From Seminavis robusta (lineage: Eukaryota > Bacillariophyta > Bacillariophyceae > Naviculales > Naviculaceae): a DNA stretch of 31,786 nucleotides. Positions 10,000 through 21,025 of this stretch are shown in pieces. The translations under genes and the position numbers were made by a program. Positions within the stretch are counted from its first letter, which is position 1, and every line of letters starts with the position of its first letter. Under the pieces are notes generated by a model. It was not told the origin of the DNA. It did no database searches and saw only the letters and a program-made list of their open reading frames with translations. The stretch covers positions 1 through 31,786 of the forward strand of contig CAICTM010001322.1 in assembly GCA_903772945.1 (NCBI GenBank), in the 5' to 3' direction.

Positions 10000-12231
10000 A
10001 TGAACCTGAGAAGACTATCGTTGACACGCTTTGTGGATTCGCTCGAATCCGAAAAATTCATTGACCCTCGATCGTTTGAAGAAATGGAACGAAAGACAAT
10101 GGAAGAGAAACAGGGTGCTGAGAAAACCATTGCCTCCGGGGGACGGCCCTCTGGTATGCGAAGTGTTGAGGTGGAAGAGCAATTGGCAGCCTTGTTGCGA
10201 CAGAAGCAGTACCTGGAACAGCAAGTGGCAGCCCTTCTCCAATACATCTCCAATGGAGACGATCAAGGTTCGGTGACTTCAGGTGCTTCTACATTTTATT
10301 CTTCAGTGGGCAATGAGGACTGTAACCGGACGATGTCTGATCACCAAGGGATAGTAGAGCCTCCTTTCAACGATGATCCACCAAAGGGAAAAAGAAAAAT
10401 CTCGGCAGAACATTTGATCTTCAAGAACGAACCGAATGACTTTGCGTCAGGGATTTGGTCCGTCACCCAAGCAAATGACAAGAAGGACGCCAAACTCGCC
10501 CAAAGGCATGGATCCAATTTCAGCCAGCAAAAGGAATCTGACGACAGGATGGTGATCAAGCATTCGGTCACAGCCGCCACGGCGGATACGACGAATTCTG
10601 AGGATTCCCACGGCAACCGTCAAGAGAGGCAGGAAGAGACCCCGGCATATCTTCAATGGTTTCCAATGGATGGCGCAGGAGACAAGGGAGAATCTACAAC
10701 GTCGAAAACCAATAAGGAAGACGACGGTTTTTCGTTCAAACCATGGGGTGCTGAAGTTGGCGGATTCGCCACAAGCAAAGCAGCGCCGACATCCGACCAT
10801 GACGTGCATGACAAGACTCCCCTCCTGGAGTATCTTGCTAGCAAGGCACAGAGATCTTCAACGGGAGGAGAAACTTCAGATTCCTCATCGACACCCCATT
10901 CTTCGAACAATAAGCCATACATTTCCGTAGATGACGGCGATGAAAAGGTTTCTTCAAAACGTTCAAGAAGGAAAGGAACCGATTGTAGGCGTGTTGAAAT
11001 CCCCTCACGAGACGTTGATCAAGATCCTTGCTTGATCAAGATAAAGAAGAAGAGTTCAAAGAGGATTGGATGTGATCCGCAAGAAGCCCTTTTAGAAGAG
11101 GGGCGTAGTCAACGAAAGTCCAAGAGAAATCTTCGAGCCGAACGAAAGCCACAACTCAGTTGCCTAACCGTGTACCTTGTGTCCATGTCGTTGGTAATGG
11201 GCGTTTGCGCTGCTCTGATCATATACTTCTGCTGGGATGACGTCGTTGAGGCTCGCAACAGCAGTGCCAACTCTGTAGTTTATCCGACCTTGTTGGATCT
11301 CGATTCCTTTTACAATGACACAATGCCAATGTATGCAAAGCTGGCTATGCAAGAAAACTCTTTCAGCCCTCAATCAAGAGCCTTCCATTGGTTGGAAAAC
11401 GAAGAACAGATGCTCACACTTTCGGCTTTGGAAGCCTTACAAAAGTTTGTCTTGGCAAGTTTGTTCTATTCCACAAATGGTCACTTCTGGAAGAAGTCAG
11501 GCGACTGGATGGACCACGATCGTTCGGAGTGCCAATGGTATACACATGAGTTTTCTTCTGTGTGCGACTCTGCAGGACAGTTGCACACCCTCAGCCTTCC
11601 GGACAACTCACTGCAAGGCACTCTCCCTGAAGAACTGGCTCTCTTGTCCCATTTGAACATTGTCCAGCTACAGAACAATCACCTCAATGGAATTCTTCCT
11701 AGTCGCTTCTGGTCTTCATGGGATCATCTGGTGTTTCTCAATCTGTACAATAACTCACTCAGTGGTACGATTCCTCCTGATGTCAAGCATCTGGCAAAGG
11801 CAAAGCGGCTGAACACTCTGAGCCTCCGATCCAACGACTTTTCTGGCTCACTTCCCTCTGAGATTGGGCTACTACATGTCCAATTCCTCAGTCTCTCCAG
11901 GAACCGTTTTTGGGGCCCCATTCCGACCGAGATTGGTCAGTTGTCCAATGCCAAAGATTTGTATCTTTACAACAACCAGTTCTTTGGCACCATACCGACC
12001 ACCCTAGGCCTTCTCACAAGGCTAACTAGCCTGGAACTCCACAACAATGAGCTTATTGGCCGTGTCCCTCGAGAAGTTTGTGACTTGTGGATCAAGGGAA
12101 GGCTGAAAAGGTTAACTGTAGACTGTGATTTGGTGAGGTGCTCTTGTGCCTGTGATTGTAGCGCTACCACGGACCGACTAATCGGAGACTCCTTACTTGA
12201 GCATGAATATGGTGCCAACCTTTGGCCTTAA
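10000..12231 (+). CDS. LRR-B: type II single-pass LRR receptor-like protein, paralogue of LRR-A
   Basis: A 743-residue protein in one exon. The N-terminal cytosolic part is shorter than in LRR-A but keeps two of its landmarks: a coiled-coil-like helix at about 56-84 (LRQKQYLEQQVAALLQ) and RDVDQDPCLI at 337-346. A hydrophobic helix lies at about 390-411. The ectodomain matches LRR-A closely: FVLASLFYSTNGHFW, a Cys pair in SECQWYTHEFSSVCDSAG, about seven LRRs from residue 526 to 695 starting GQLHTLSLPDNSLQG, and the cap VDCDLVRCSCACDC. No kinase is present. Strong ectodomain identity and divergent low-complexity cytosolic sequence indicate a tandem duplication with LRR-A, with the esterase between them. 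It is probably a surface recognition protein; the ligand and signalling partner are unknown. Confidence 0.9.
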   Translation: MNLRRLSLTRFVDSLESEKFIDPRSFEEMERKTMEEKQGAEKTIASGGRPSGMRSVEVEEQLAALLRQKQYLEQQVAALLQYISNGDDQGSVTSGASTFYSSVGNEDCNRTMSDHQGIVEPPFNDDPPKGKRKISAEHLIFKNEPNDFASGIWSVTQANDKKDAKLAQRHGSNFSQQKESDDRMVIKHSVTAATADTTNSEDSHGNRQERQEETPAYLQWFPMDGAGDKGESTTSKTNKEDDGFSFKPWGAEVGGFATSKAAPTSDHDVHDKTPLLEYLASKAQRSSTGGETSDSSSTPHSSNNKPYISVDDGDEKVSSKRSRRKGTDCRRVEIPSRDVDQDPCLIKIKKKSSKRIGCDPQEALLEEGRSQRKSKRNLRAERKPQLSCLTVYLVSMSLVMGVCAALIIYFCWDDVVEARNSSANSVVYPTLLDLDSFYNDTMPMYAKLAMQENSFSPQSRAFHWLENEEQMLTLSALEALQKFVLASLFYSTNGHFWKKSGDWMDHDRSECQWYTHEFSSVCDSAGQLHTLSLPDNSLQGTLPEELALLSHLNIVQLQNNHLNGILPSRFWSSWDHLVFLNLYNNSLSGTIPPDVKHLAKAKRLNTLSLRSNDFSGSLPSEIGLLHVQFLSLSRNRFWGPIPTEIGQLSNAKDLYLYNNQFFGTIPTTLGLLTRLTSLELHNNELIGRVPREVCDLWIKGRLKRLTVDCDLVRCSCACDCSATTDRLIGDSLLEHEYGANLWP

Positions 12232-12444
12232 CTAGCTGTTGTGTAAAACCCAATTACTTCTGTTATTTCCATAAGAGAGCTTGGTTTCTTCAAATTCTTC
12301 AGTTTGGATCTCCACCTTACCAGCCTGTGCAAAAAAGACGATGCTCGATGACTAAGAACCCATAGTCTTCAACGTCTGTATTCTAATAAAGACTTCTATT
12401 GACTCTTTACAAGCTGGTTCTATTGGGAATTTTACAGTGCCAGA
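12232..12444. other. Convergent gap between LRR-B and LRR-C
   Basis: A 213-base gap holding the 3' ends of two convergent genes. AATAAA at 12385-12390 on the plus strand may be the LRR-B polyadenylation signal. Confidence 0.4.
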
Positions 12445-15400
12445 TCATCCTTTCGAATGATCAAATATGTTTGCATCTCGCTGCATGCTTGGGTTGGAAG
12501 AGGAAGCCTCAGTGGGTGCTGGAGGTTCAAACGTAACCAATTCTGGAGGCAATTCATCTTCGGGGGAATCATTGTAAACTTCCGACGACTCCACCAGTTC
12601 GGCTGATAAAGGGTCTTCGTCCGGTGGCACCGTTTCAATGGTATATTCCTCCGGAAAGACCGTCAAGTCGTCAGGGAGTTCCATATTGTCAATTGATGCA
12701 TTCTCCACGAGCTCCGTACTTTCATTGTCGTCATCGGTATTGGAATTAACAACATAGCTGTCTTCATTCGTATAGTTTGAAAAGGCATACGGCGGCATAG
12801 TGACAAGTTCTGCCCCATCATTGGGAGCCTCAATCTCAACGATAGGGGCTTCTGTCACTAGCTCGTTGCCGTATGGGTCTGTCTCGTTGTATGGCCATCC
12901 CTCGGTAAGGATTGGAGCATCGGTCACTAGCTCCCCACCAGCAGAGGTGCTTTGATGATGGCTACTTGATGTGGTTTGAAGACAGTCGCATGTCACATTG
13001 CTGCAAGGGCAACTGACTTTGCCACAATCAATCGAAATGGGTTCCAAAGTGCCAGCGTCCATCAAGTCACATAATCCAGATGGCAAAGTCCCTGACAGGT
13101 CGGTATTGTGCAAGGATAGCGTGCTCAAAGCTGTCAGATTCCCCCAAGAAGCAGGAATGGTTCCCTCCAAATACGGATTGTCGTCCAAGTAGATTTCTGA
13201 CAGGCCTGTCAACTGCCCCAGCTCCGATGGCAACCGACCAGTCCAGTTGGCGTCGTTCATTTGGAATACCCTAAGATCAGTCATCCTTCCCACTTCCGTG
13301 GGCAAGGGGCCCGTAAGACTTGGATTCCGGTAAAAGTACAATGCCGTGCAACGGGTCAAGTATCCTAGCTCGGAAGGAAGTTGTCCAGCAACCAAGTTGT
13401 TGGATACTGAAAAGTGAAAAGAAAAAATCTGATCAGAGTGGTAGGCTTTGCCTAGTAGCCTCTGGGTCTAGCCTCCAGTTGCTTCTTACCTGACAGCGAT
13501 TCCACCGTGTTGGACAGCTGCCCCAGTTCACTGGGGATCGTTCCTGTTAGTGTGTTGAATCCCAAATTTAGTTGTTTGATTTGGGGCAAGAGCCCAAGTT
13601 CGCTGGGTACTTTGCCAGTAAGTTGGTTCTGAAAAAGTTGAAACAGAGTCACATAGGCTAGGAGTCCCATCTCCGTCGGAAGTGACCCGGTAATGTTGTT
13701 CCCATGCAGATTGACCACATCCAAGTAGGGCAGCAAGGCGACCTCTGGGGGCAGTGTGCCAACCAAGTTGTTTGTGAAGAGTGAGAGTCGATTGTAGTAT
13801 GTCTTGGGAGGGACCGGTGGTTCTGTCACCACCTCTTGCAGTTGCCGTCGTCGGAGATTGTTGTTATTGTTGTTGTACTCGTTATGCAGCCTCCTCTGGC
13901 CAGCGAAGAACAGAGGACCAGTCCCACAAATGCTGCCAAAGAAAGTGGTATACCAGTTGCACGCCGATTCATCATGATGCAACCAGTTGGTTTGCACACT
14001 CCACGATGATTCTCCACCGCCCGTTGCATAATACACGGTGGCCAATGCGAATCGTTGCAAAGGAACAAACGAAGCAAATTGATGTGGGTCATCATCTGTG
14101 TCATTTGCAGCAGTAGTGACATTGGCTTGGTATTCCAGATCGTCCAAATACCATTGATACGCTTGCGCCTGTGCGGAGGATTCATTCTGTTGAATGGCTT
14201 GTTGCGTGGAGGTTGGCAGTACATTATTGAAAAACGTTGTGGGTGCTGCTGTGGGTGTCGCTGTCGGTGATGTTGTCGGTGCCACGGTGGGTTCATTCTT
14301 ATTCTTTTGTCGTCGTCCCACTCCAACTCCCACAATGACACTGGCAATTGTAATAAGAATGAGGAGGATCAATAATACACCAATGCCTGCCATGATCCAT
14401 TTTCGTCCTTGCTTGTTATCAGCATTGGATAATAATTCTTGCGTTGACGGATGTATATCGGACATTCTCTCTGCCGTGACCAACTCTGGTTCCGGTATAA
14501 CGACCCGATCTTGCTGGACCAGACCCTTTTCGGCATCCATGGCATCCGCATCTGCCGTCACGAGTGTTGCCTCCACCAGGATATCTCCGCCACTATTATT
14601 GTCATTGTTGTGATTGGCAGTACTTTCATCCTGTACCGGTTCGTTCCTGTTGGTTGTGGGATTGACGGCTCCATCTTGTGGCTCTTGTTCGTCCCCACTG
14701 TCCGCGTGCCAGGAGGCATTATTGTCACTGTCCGAGGATACTGCCGGATTATTGGGAGCAAAGGAAGTTCCTACGCGAAAGGCACCCGGTTTGGAGGAGT
14801 CAGGAATCGGTTCCATACTAGTAGTTTTGGCATCATTGTTGTCTGGTGGTGTAGTATTGGAGTGTGGTTGTTCTTCTTCAGGTTGTTCTGATGGTGGTGT
14901 CTTGGAGTGTGGTTCTTCTTCCTGTTTGGTTTCTTCTTTGTCGTCGTCGTCGTCTATTTGAATCATGTTTTCCATATATTGACTACTGTCTCTTTGAGAG
15001 GATCGAAATGCTAAATTGACAGCGGTCGCTTGGTCCCTACTGGTGTATTGTGCCTCGGATGCCGCACGTCCCATTTGCTTGGCGGCAAAATCATTGTCTT
15101 GTAATACATCATTTCTGGGATGGATGCGTGGCGGTGCCGACGTTGTATTGCGCGGTGATCTTGAATTACGGGGTGGAGATTTGCTGGTCGTCGTTCTTGG
15201 GCGTTGTCGTTGTGGTGTTGTTGGATCTTGTGACTCAGTAGATTGTTGTATTGATTTTGACTGTGATTGTTGTTGTATTGACTGTGACGGTTGATTCTCC
15301 TGTTTGGCTCTAATTTTGGCAGCGGCTAGTTCTTGATCATCCTGTTGCAGAATGGTCATCACATCTCGTCCCGCGGAAGCGGCACTGTCCGCACTGACGG

Positions 15401-15524
15401 TTCGAAGCACTTCATTGCGGGGAGGTGGTCGACGTATTCTTGATGGTGTCTCTGTCTCTTCTGCGTGTGGAGAAGCATGGGTGCTTGGGCCTTGTGGACG
15501 ATGGCTGCTGCTGGGTCGCTTCAT
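12445..15524 (-). CDS. LRR-C: type II LRR receptor-like protein with acidic ELVT-repeat tail
   Basis: Two exons, 15524-13490 and 13406-12445, 998 residues. Residues 1-375 are Ser/Pro/Gln-rich and acidic, presumably cytosolic, with two PRN[ED]VL blocks. A hydrophobic helix at about 376-402 (GIGVLLILLILITIASVIVG) is followed by a Pro/Thr stalk (APTTSPTATPTAAPTT). The ectodomain then has the block LQRFALATVYYATGG, a Cys pair in SACNWYTTFFGSIC, about nine LRRs (576-800) and a Cys cap (SIDCGKVSCPC). Unlike LRR-A and LRR-B, a 180-residue acidic tail follows, with ELV[TE] repeated about six times. Splicing is supported because ESLS-VSNNLVAGQLP restores one LRR across the junction. There is no kinase. 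It is a more distant paralogue of LRR-A and LRR-B, probably a surface recognition or adhesion protein. Confidence 0.88.
13407..13489 (-). other. Intron of LRR-C
   Basis: 83 bases on the minus strand, starting GTAAGAAG and ending CTTTTCAG. It interrupts an LRR; removing it restores the LRR spacing. Read-through reaches a stop within about 12 codons. Confidence 0.85.
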
Positions 15525-16818
15525 TGCACTGTCGTGTGTTTCTTTTTATACGACTCTTTATTTTTCTTCACTGAACTGAAGTGATTGAGTGATGGTTGGA
15601 TGGATCAATGATGATGATGGAATGATGGGATGATTTGGTGAAAGTGTGCTTTTTGGTTTGCTTTTGTACGATCAATGACGGAGTGTCTCTTTGCACCTTC
15701 CGGGAAACTTGAGGTAATAGCTAGCTAGGCATTCATAACCAAAACCACAGGACCTTACACCGTTATCAGCACAACCTACCGTACTTCAACTAAACAACAA
15801 CCAGCACAATGCCGCAAGCAGACAACAGACACAGATCGGATGGATGAGAGTGGAGAGTGTGCTGTATCTAGATCTAGCTGTGTGAGAGGAGTGGGCTGGA
15901 AATGAAGGTTCCTTCAGTCCCACATTCCGAGAACCCGAACTAACTGGTCGAGCGCTCACTTTTTGGACGAAAACCAAACCAAAATTGGGAGCACTCTGGT
16001 GTTCCAGCTGGCCATTGGTACGATGTATAATACCAACCGGTAGAGGGAGCTACTTGACTTTGCTGCAGTTGCCTTTCATCAGGCTAATAGCTACGGTAGC
16101 TAGCTAGTAGGCAAAAGATCCTGAGAGCGAGGCTCTCGTGTGCTATCTACCCACCTACCTAGCTACCAGTAACTCGGACTCAACAAGCAACTCAACTCGG
16201 ATGCAGCCAAGCTTTTGGTGGTCGTCGCTCCTCGTGCACCCAACTTTTATTTTTATTCACTGGGATCCACAGCATCATTCCGCTGGCTATTAGGCTAGTA
16301 CTGTATCAGTAGAATCGCGGCAAACAACCAGCCCAGCCACACATGGCCTGACAAACTAGTAGCTATCGCTAGTTGACAGGTTTCATTCCATTCGAAAGCA
16401 AGCAACACTCCAAACTAACAAAGCAACCAACCGATTGGTGCCCTCTGATCTACGGCTGTATCGCCGTGGTCACGACGCCGAAACTGAAATCATCGTTATT
16501 ATAGCTGCGTCTTCTTCAAAAACGTTTGTCTCGGATAGATTGCCTCCGTCGCTAGCTAAAGTTTTGCTTGGCAAGAAAGGGTGCTGGGGGGAGAGGAATT
16601 CGACGACTGGTTCATGCTTGCTCGATCCTTACCATGGAACCTCGCATCATATCAACAGTCATGCCAGCTAGTTGATGTCGCAAGCTAGCTCTCTGTATTT
16701 CCCATTCTGTTATTATTATGAGTAGACTAGTGCTGTTTACTAGTCTAGTAGCGTAGTTCTATCGGGTTTTGTGCTTGCTCTCACAAGAAGGCCGTGAGGC
16801 TGTCTGCTTTTTATTAAA
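15525..16818. other. Intergenic region upstream of LRR-C and downstream of LRR-D
   Basis: No gene recognised. It should contain the LRR-C promoter near 15525-15700 and the LRR-D 3' end near 16700-16818. AGCTAGCT tracts occur near 15720 and 16098. Short open frames here have no domain and no conserved-looking composition. Confidence 0.6.
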
Positions 16819-19455
16819 CTAAGATGCAATGGACGCTCGCAACAGTCCTCGGCGATTCTCATTGCCGTTGTTGTGGAATACATTCTCTTGCTTCTTCTTC
16901 CTCTTGTCCACGTTGAGGCTAAACGTCCTCGGTTGCAGTTCCTGCACATACGGATTGTGTTCTTGGTCAAACACATTCTGTTCATCTCTCTTTTGGACGG
17001 CGGCACCACCATGCGCCGTCTTGGTCGTTGCTGCCGTGCTGGTGTGATGCGCCACGGCCCCCGAGTCACCATGAAGTGGTTGTTGTTCATCCTCTTCTTG
17101 TGCATTGGAGGAACTCGTCGTTCCATCACGATTCAACGTAAAGACGGTGGTATGACTGACGGGATGTCGTCCATTGGACCAATTGGCCATGCACTGGCAC
17201 GGACACGCCACCGACGTGGGACACTTGACAATATCGCAATCCACCGTAATGCTTTCCAACAAGGGCAACTGGCAAATTTCCTTGGGCAAGATTTGATGGT
17301 CCAGTTCCAAATTGTGGTGCAATCCCAACTTGGTCAGTTGAGTCAATCGTCCCAATTCGGACGGGATCTTGCCACTGAAAAAGTTGCCATTCAACGAGAG
17401 TTCTTGGAGGGCGGCATATTCCGTTCCGTATCCATCACTCGTCTCGTCCAATGATACAAATCCCCCCAACGTGGTCGGGATACTCCCACTCAATTGATTG
17501 TGCATCACATTGAACAGTCGCAAATGTGGCACGAGCAATCCAATTTCACTGGGGAGCGTCCCCGAGAATTGATTGTACGAGAGTTGAATGCCATGCAATC
17601 CATTGGAATTGGTTAACAGCCCGAGTGTTGTGGGCAACTGTCCCGTCATTTGATTGTGTTCCATGCCCAGATATTCCAAATTCTTCCACGATGCAAGAAG
17701 TGTCGGTGGGAGGATGCCCTGGATTTGATTGAATCCCAATTCGACGCGTTTGAGATTCGACAATAAGCCCAATTCTTCCACGGGCAATCGTCCTTGAAAT
17801 TGATAGTGGCGCAACAAGAGAGAATGCAATTGATGATAGCGATTGCAGACACTGTAGTTGCCATGATATTGTGGCAGAATGCCAAACCAATCGCATTCGT
17901 TGACGGAATAATCGAGCCAATGGGTGCGTTCGGGATGAGGTGGTTGCCATTCTGATAACTGCGAGTGCGAGTGGTGAGAGTAGTAGAGTGTGGCCAGGGC
18001 AAAGCGTTGTCGTGCCGACAGTGTCTCGAGTGGGGAGTACGTCGTGTTGGAGTTGTGGCCAATGCCAACAAGCGTCACGTGTGGATCGGCGGTAATCCAT
18101 TGGAGTGCTTCATGTTGGGGTGTCTCGTGACCAGTGCCCGTGAGTAAGAATTGTGTGGATGCGGGGAGTTCTTCCAATTCGAGAAAGGAATGATTGCGTT
18201 CTTGTAGTACAACAGGAATAGGATGGGCATCAGTAGTATGGTCTTGATGATGAGATTGAAAGACCCAAATGGTATCCGTGGCAACGAGAATGATGAGGAA
18301 GGTGCCAAGGATCAATGTCAAGAGGAGGGTAAGTCCCAGAAAGGCAAGCACCATGCGGGACGGCTTGAGTTTCTTGAGTTTGCTTCGGAGACGCTTGCTC
18401 TTTTTCTTCTTCTTGGGCTTCTTGCCTTTTTGACTACTACGATGCGCCACGACGACGGTGTCGTCTCCATCCTGGAGTTGTGATTCTTTGGACGACTGGG
18501 CTCGTTGTTCCCAGTCATTGGGATTGAAGCTGTTGGGAAAGTTGAGGGCAGAAGCATCCTTTTTGGGATCACCATCCGAGTTGGACTTGTCAGCATTGGA
18601 AGCTTGTTTGGTCTTTGTCTTTTTCTTTTTCTTCTTTTTGCTGGATCTCTTTCGAGTACTGCTACGTCTTGATTGTGGTGGTGAGAGTCCCACTTCTTCA
18701 TCCTGAAAGATGACTTGTTCATCCTGAAACATCTCTATTGGATCGTCTTGTTTTGAGGTGGCGGACGTAAAGGACGCTCTGGGATTGTGGCTATGAGAGG
18801 AGACGGCCTCCAGTGCCTCGTTGGATTTGTCATTGTGGTTGCTGTCACCAAACAGTAGGGAAGATAGCCAGGAGCTCATGTGCTTGTTGTTCTTCCTCTT
18901 GGACGGCAGTTCGCCATAGTGCATTCTACTAGTATTGGCTTGAGGAGGAGTGTTGTCAAACTCGTAGTGCCCCGTTTCCACGTCCATCAAGTTGACCGAT
19001 TGGTCTACTTGGAGTCGTTCTGGAGGCGTCAAGAAGAAGCGACGGGACATGGTGCTGTTGCCACTCACATCTTGATGGAGAGGATCTTCATGATACGATT
19101 CCGACTCGGACTGATCGAGAGGATGACTGTGCAGCACGCGTTGCCGTCGTCTCTCATCGAGCTGGAGTTGACGTGAACTAGAGTTGTGGCTGCTGGTAAA
19201 GCTGTTGGTAAAGCTGTTGGTGAAGCTACTGTTGGCATAAGACTGAGACTGAGCACGATGTTTGTAGAAGGAGGACGGAGGAGAGGATGCCAAAGGAGAT
19301 GTGTAACCGGACAAGGAGAGGGGAGAAGCAGAGCGTCCAGTGGGAGACGTGGTTCTGGAAGGGGAAGGCGACCCTCGTTTGCTGGAAGAGTAGTGCAACG
19401 GTAACCTTCGGCGACGGCCGTAGGAAGCTGACGATGACGACGACGAGGAATTCAT
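16819..19455 (-). CDS. LRR-D: type II single-pass LRR receptor-like protein
   Basis: An 878-residue protein in one exon, starting MNSSSSSSSASYGRRRR. Residues 1-367 are Ser-, Arg- and Lys-rich, with TNSF repeats near 85 and long Lys runs just before the membrane. A hydrophobic helix lies at about 368-392 (MVLAFLGLTLLLTLILGTFL). The ectodomain has ARQRFALATLYYSHHS, a Cys pair in ECDWFGILPQYHGNYSVC, about seven LRRs (roughly 535-735), some with inserts, and the cap TVDCDIVKCPTSVACPCQC. A polar 120-residue tail follows and contains KRDEQNVFDQEHN at 822-834, which resembles the very end of LRR-C. No kinase. The polybasic juxtamembrane region fits binding to acidic inner-leaflet lipids. It is probably a surface recognition or adhesion protein, the most diverged of the four. 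Confidence 0.88.
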   Translation of the reverse strand: MNSSSSSSSASYGRRRRLPLHYSSSKRGSPSPSRTTSPTGRSASPLSLSGYTSPLASSPPSSFYKHRAQSQSYANSSFTNSFTNSFTSSHNSSSRQLQLDERRRQRVLHSHPLDQSESESYHEDPLHQDVSGNSTMSRRFFLTPPERLQVDQSVNLMDVETGHYEFDNTPPQANTSRMHYGELPSKRKNNKHMSSWLSSLLFGDSNHNDKSNEALEAVSSHSHNPRASFTSATSKQDDPIEMFQDEQVIFQDEEVGLSPPQSRRSSTRKRSSKKKKKKKTKTKQASNADKSNSDGDPKKDASALNFPNSFNPNDWEQRAQSSKESQLQDGDDTVVVAHRSSQKGKKPKKKKKSKRLRSKLKKLKPSRMVLAFLGLTLLLTLILGTFLIILVATDTIWVFQSHHQDHTTDAHPIPVVLQERNHSFLELEELPASTQFLLTGTGHETPQHEALQWITADPHVTLVGIGHNSNTTYSPLETLSARQRFALATLYYSHHSHSQLSEWQPPHPERTHWLDYSVNECDWFGILPQYHGNYSVCNRYHQLHSLLLRHYQFQGRLPVEELGLLSNLKRVELGFNQIQGILPPTLLASWKNLEYLGMEHNQMTGQLPTTLGLLTNSNGLHGIQLSYNQFSGTLPSEIGLLVPHLRLFNVMHNQLSGSIPTTLGGFVSLDETSDGYGTEYAALQELSLNGNFFSGKIPSELGRLTQLTKLGLHHNLELDHQILPKEICQLPLLESITVDCDIVKCPTSVACPCQCMANWSNGRHPVSHTTVFTLNRDGTTSSSNAQEEDEQQPLHGDSGAVAHHTSTAATTKTAHGGAAVQKRDEQNVFDQEHNPYVQELQPRTFSLNVDKRKKKQENVFHNNGNENRRGLLRASIAS

Positions 19456-20801
19456 CGTCGAAGGATGATGTGGTCGCTATTGGCTTTCGGCTTGACGTCT
19501 TGGGGGCTTTTTGCTTGATAGATTGATGGGGTGTGGTGTATTCTACTGATGGAGGCCAGGGGGCTAACATGCCATTGTAACGGTCCTCCAATATCGATTG
19601 CTAACCGTGGCTGAGCTACAAGGACAAAGCTTGATGGTAAAGACAGATGATTGGCTTGGTTACTTGGTTGTTGTTGCCGTGAACGGTCCCACTCAAAGGA
19701 TGCTATGATTACCCCGTCTCCGCATTTACACCGTTGGTACTAGCAAAATTGGCGGGCTTTTTGCCCTTGAACTTGCGGCATTGCAAAGGATGACCGCCCC
19801 CTCATCTTTTCGAAAACTAACGCATCTTGAACTCCAAATCAATCCCATCAGAAAGGGGTGCAGATGAATGAATGGTTACTCACACTTTGAATTGATTAGT
19901 TTGCACCTATTCGCTTCATTGGATTAGAGAGGTCATTGCCCGTCCCAACAGAGAATCTTCCTCACCCACTTGTTACCGTGCGCAACCAGTGAGACCATTC
20001 ACGATCAGAGAGTTGCTTAATTACCCAAAAGTGTCAATGATGACCCGTCAAACATGCAAAAAATATCTCGTTCTCGCTCTCGCTTCATCCCGCCATGCAA
20101 ACTACAGCTCAAACTAACTGGTTGGTCCAAGAGCAACCATCTGAACCATCCACCATTCAGAACAGGCTTTTGGAAACAGTCCCAATCCGCAAAACCCAAA
20201 GATCTATTGCGTCGTTGCACAGGATCTCGTTGGAGGTTGGCTCTGTTGAAGGCGAGAAGCTACTGGTCGGACGCCAAGAGGAGGAGCGACAGCAAACACA
20301 TGAAACCATGGTCCTCAACCGTCACAACCATGTCAGCTTCACGTTGTTGTCCTCGCGTTGGAAAGCGATATGATTGAACAGGAATAATGGCTTGGTTCCA
20401 AAAGAAGGAAGGATGCTTCTGGTCAACTTGCAGGTGCTACAGTGGTTGTAAACCCAACTCCACAACCCCGAAGTGCTTTATCTCTTCTCCCTGCCTTCCT
20501 GCGCACCATCACCAAGAAAGCGCATTGGGAGTGATTTTGCTTGTCCCTACCATATTGCATGCGAGGACAACAAGCAATACAGTACTGTATGGTTTGTATG
20601 GCTACGGAGCCGAGCTTGCCTGAGCTCAGTAGCTGCTAGCTTGGTGGAGCTAGCTACCTACAAGCTAGCTAGCTAGCGAGATAGATAGAGACGATTTGGT
20701 ACATGTATCAGCAGCAGAATTGCCTACCGGTACATACCCTTACAGTACAATGTAGTGTAGCTAGCTATGCATAGCTCCATTGCGGGAAGCGTCCGCTCTC
20801 T

Positions 20802-20818
20802 ACTGGTACCGTACCAGT
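20802..20818. repeat. 17-bp palindrome
   Basis: ACTGGTAC, a central C, then GTACCAGT: perfect 8-bp arms around one base. It sits among other GTAC-rich elements. Confidence 0.8.
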
Positions 20819-21025
20819 TACACGTGCATGTACGGTACTCGAATGTGTCACCAGTGGCAATGCATGACTGAGTGTCTTTGGTGCCGCGGTTGTCAAAGCA
20901 AATCTTCCACACCGTGGTGTCGAACCTCCGTGAGCTCATGAGGGCATGCATGTGAAACGCACTCATCAGAGCAGAAAACAACCTTGTTGAACGCTGTTTC
21001 CGCTTGCCTTCTAGCTGCTAGAAAG

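Noticed and set aside
13781..14961. Plus-strand open frames across LRR-C
   Set aside because: They are antisense shadows of an LRR gene whose minus-strand domains are unambiguous.
4040..19455. Kinase domain or death-fold adaptor in the LRR proteins
   Set aside because: The cytosolic regions are low-complexity; no kinase motifs (GxGxxG, HRD, DFG) or folded domain were seen.
20095..20373. 92-codon plus-strand open frame
   Set aside because: No recognisable domain, an overlapping frame of similar size, and no conserved context. It could be a small gene but cannot be supported.
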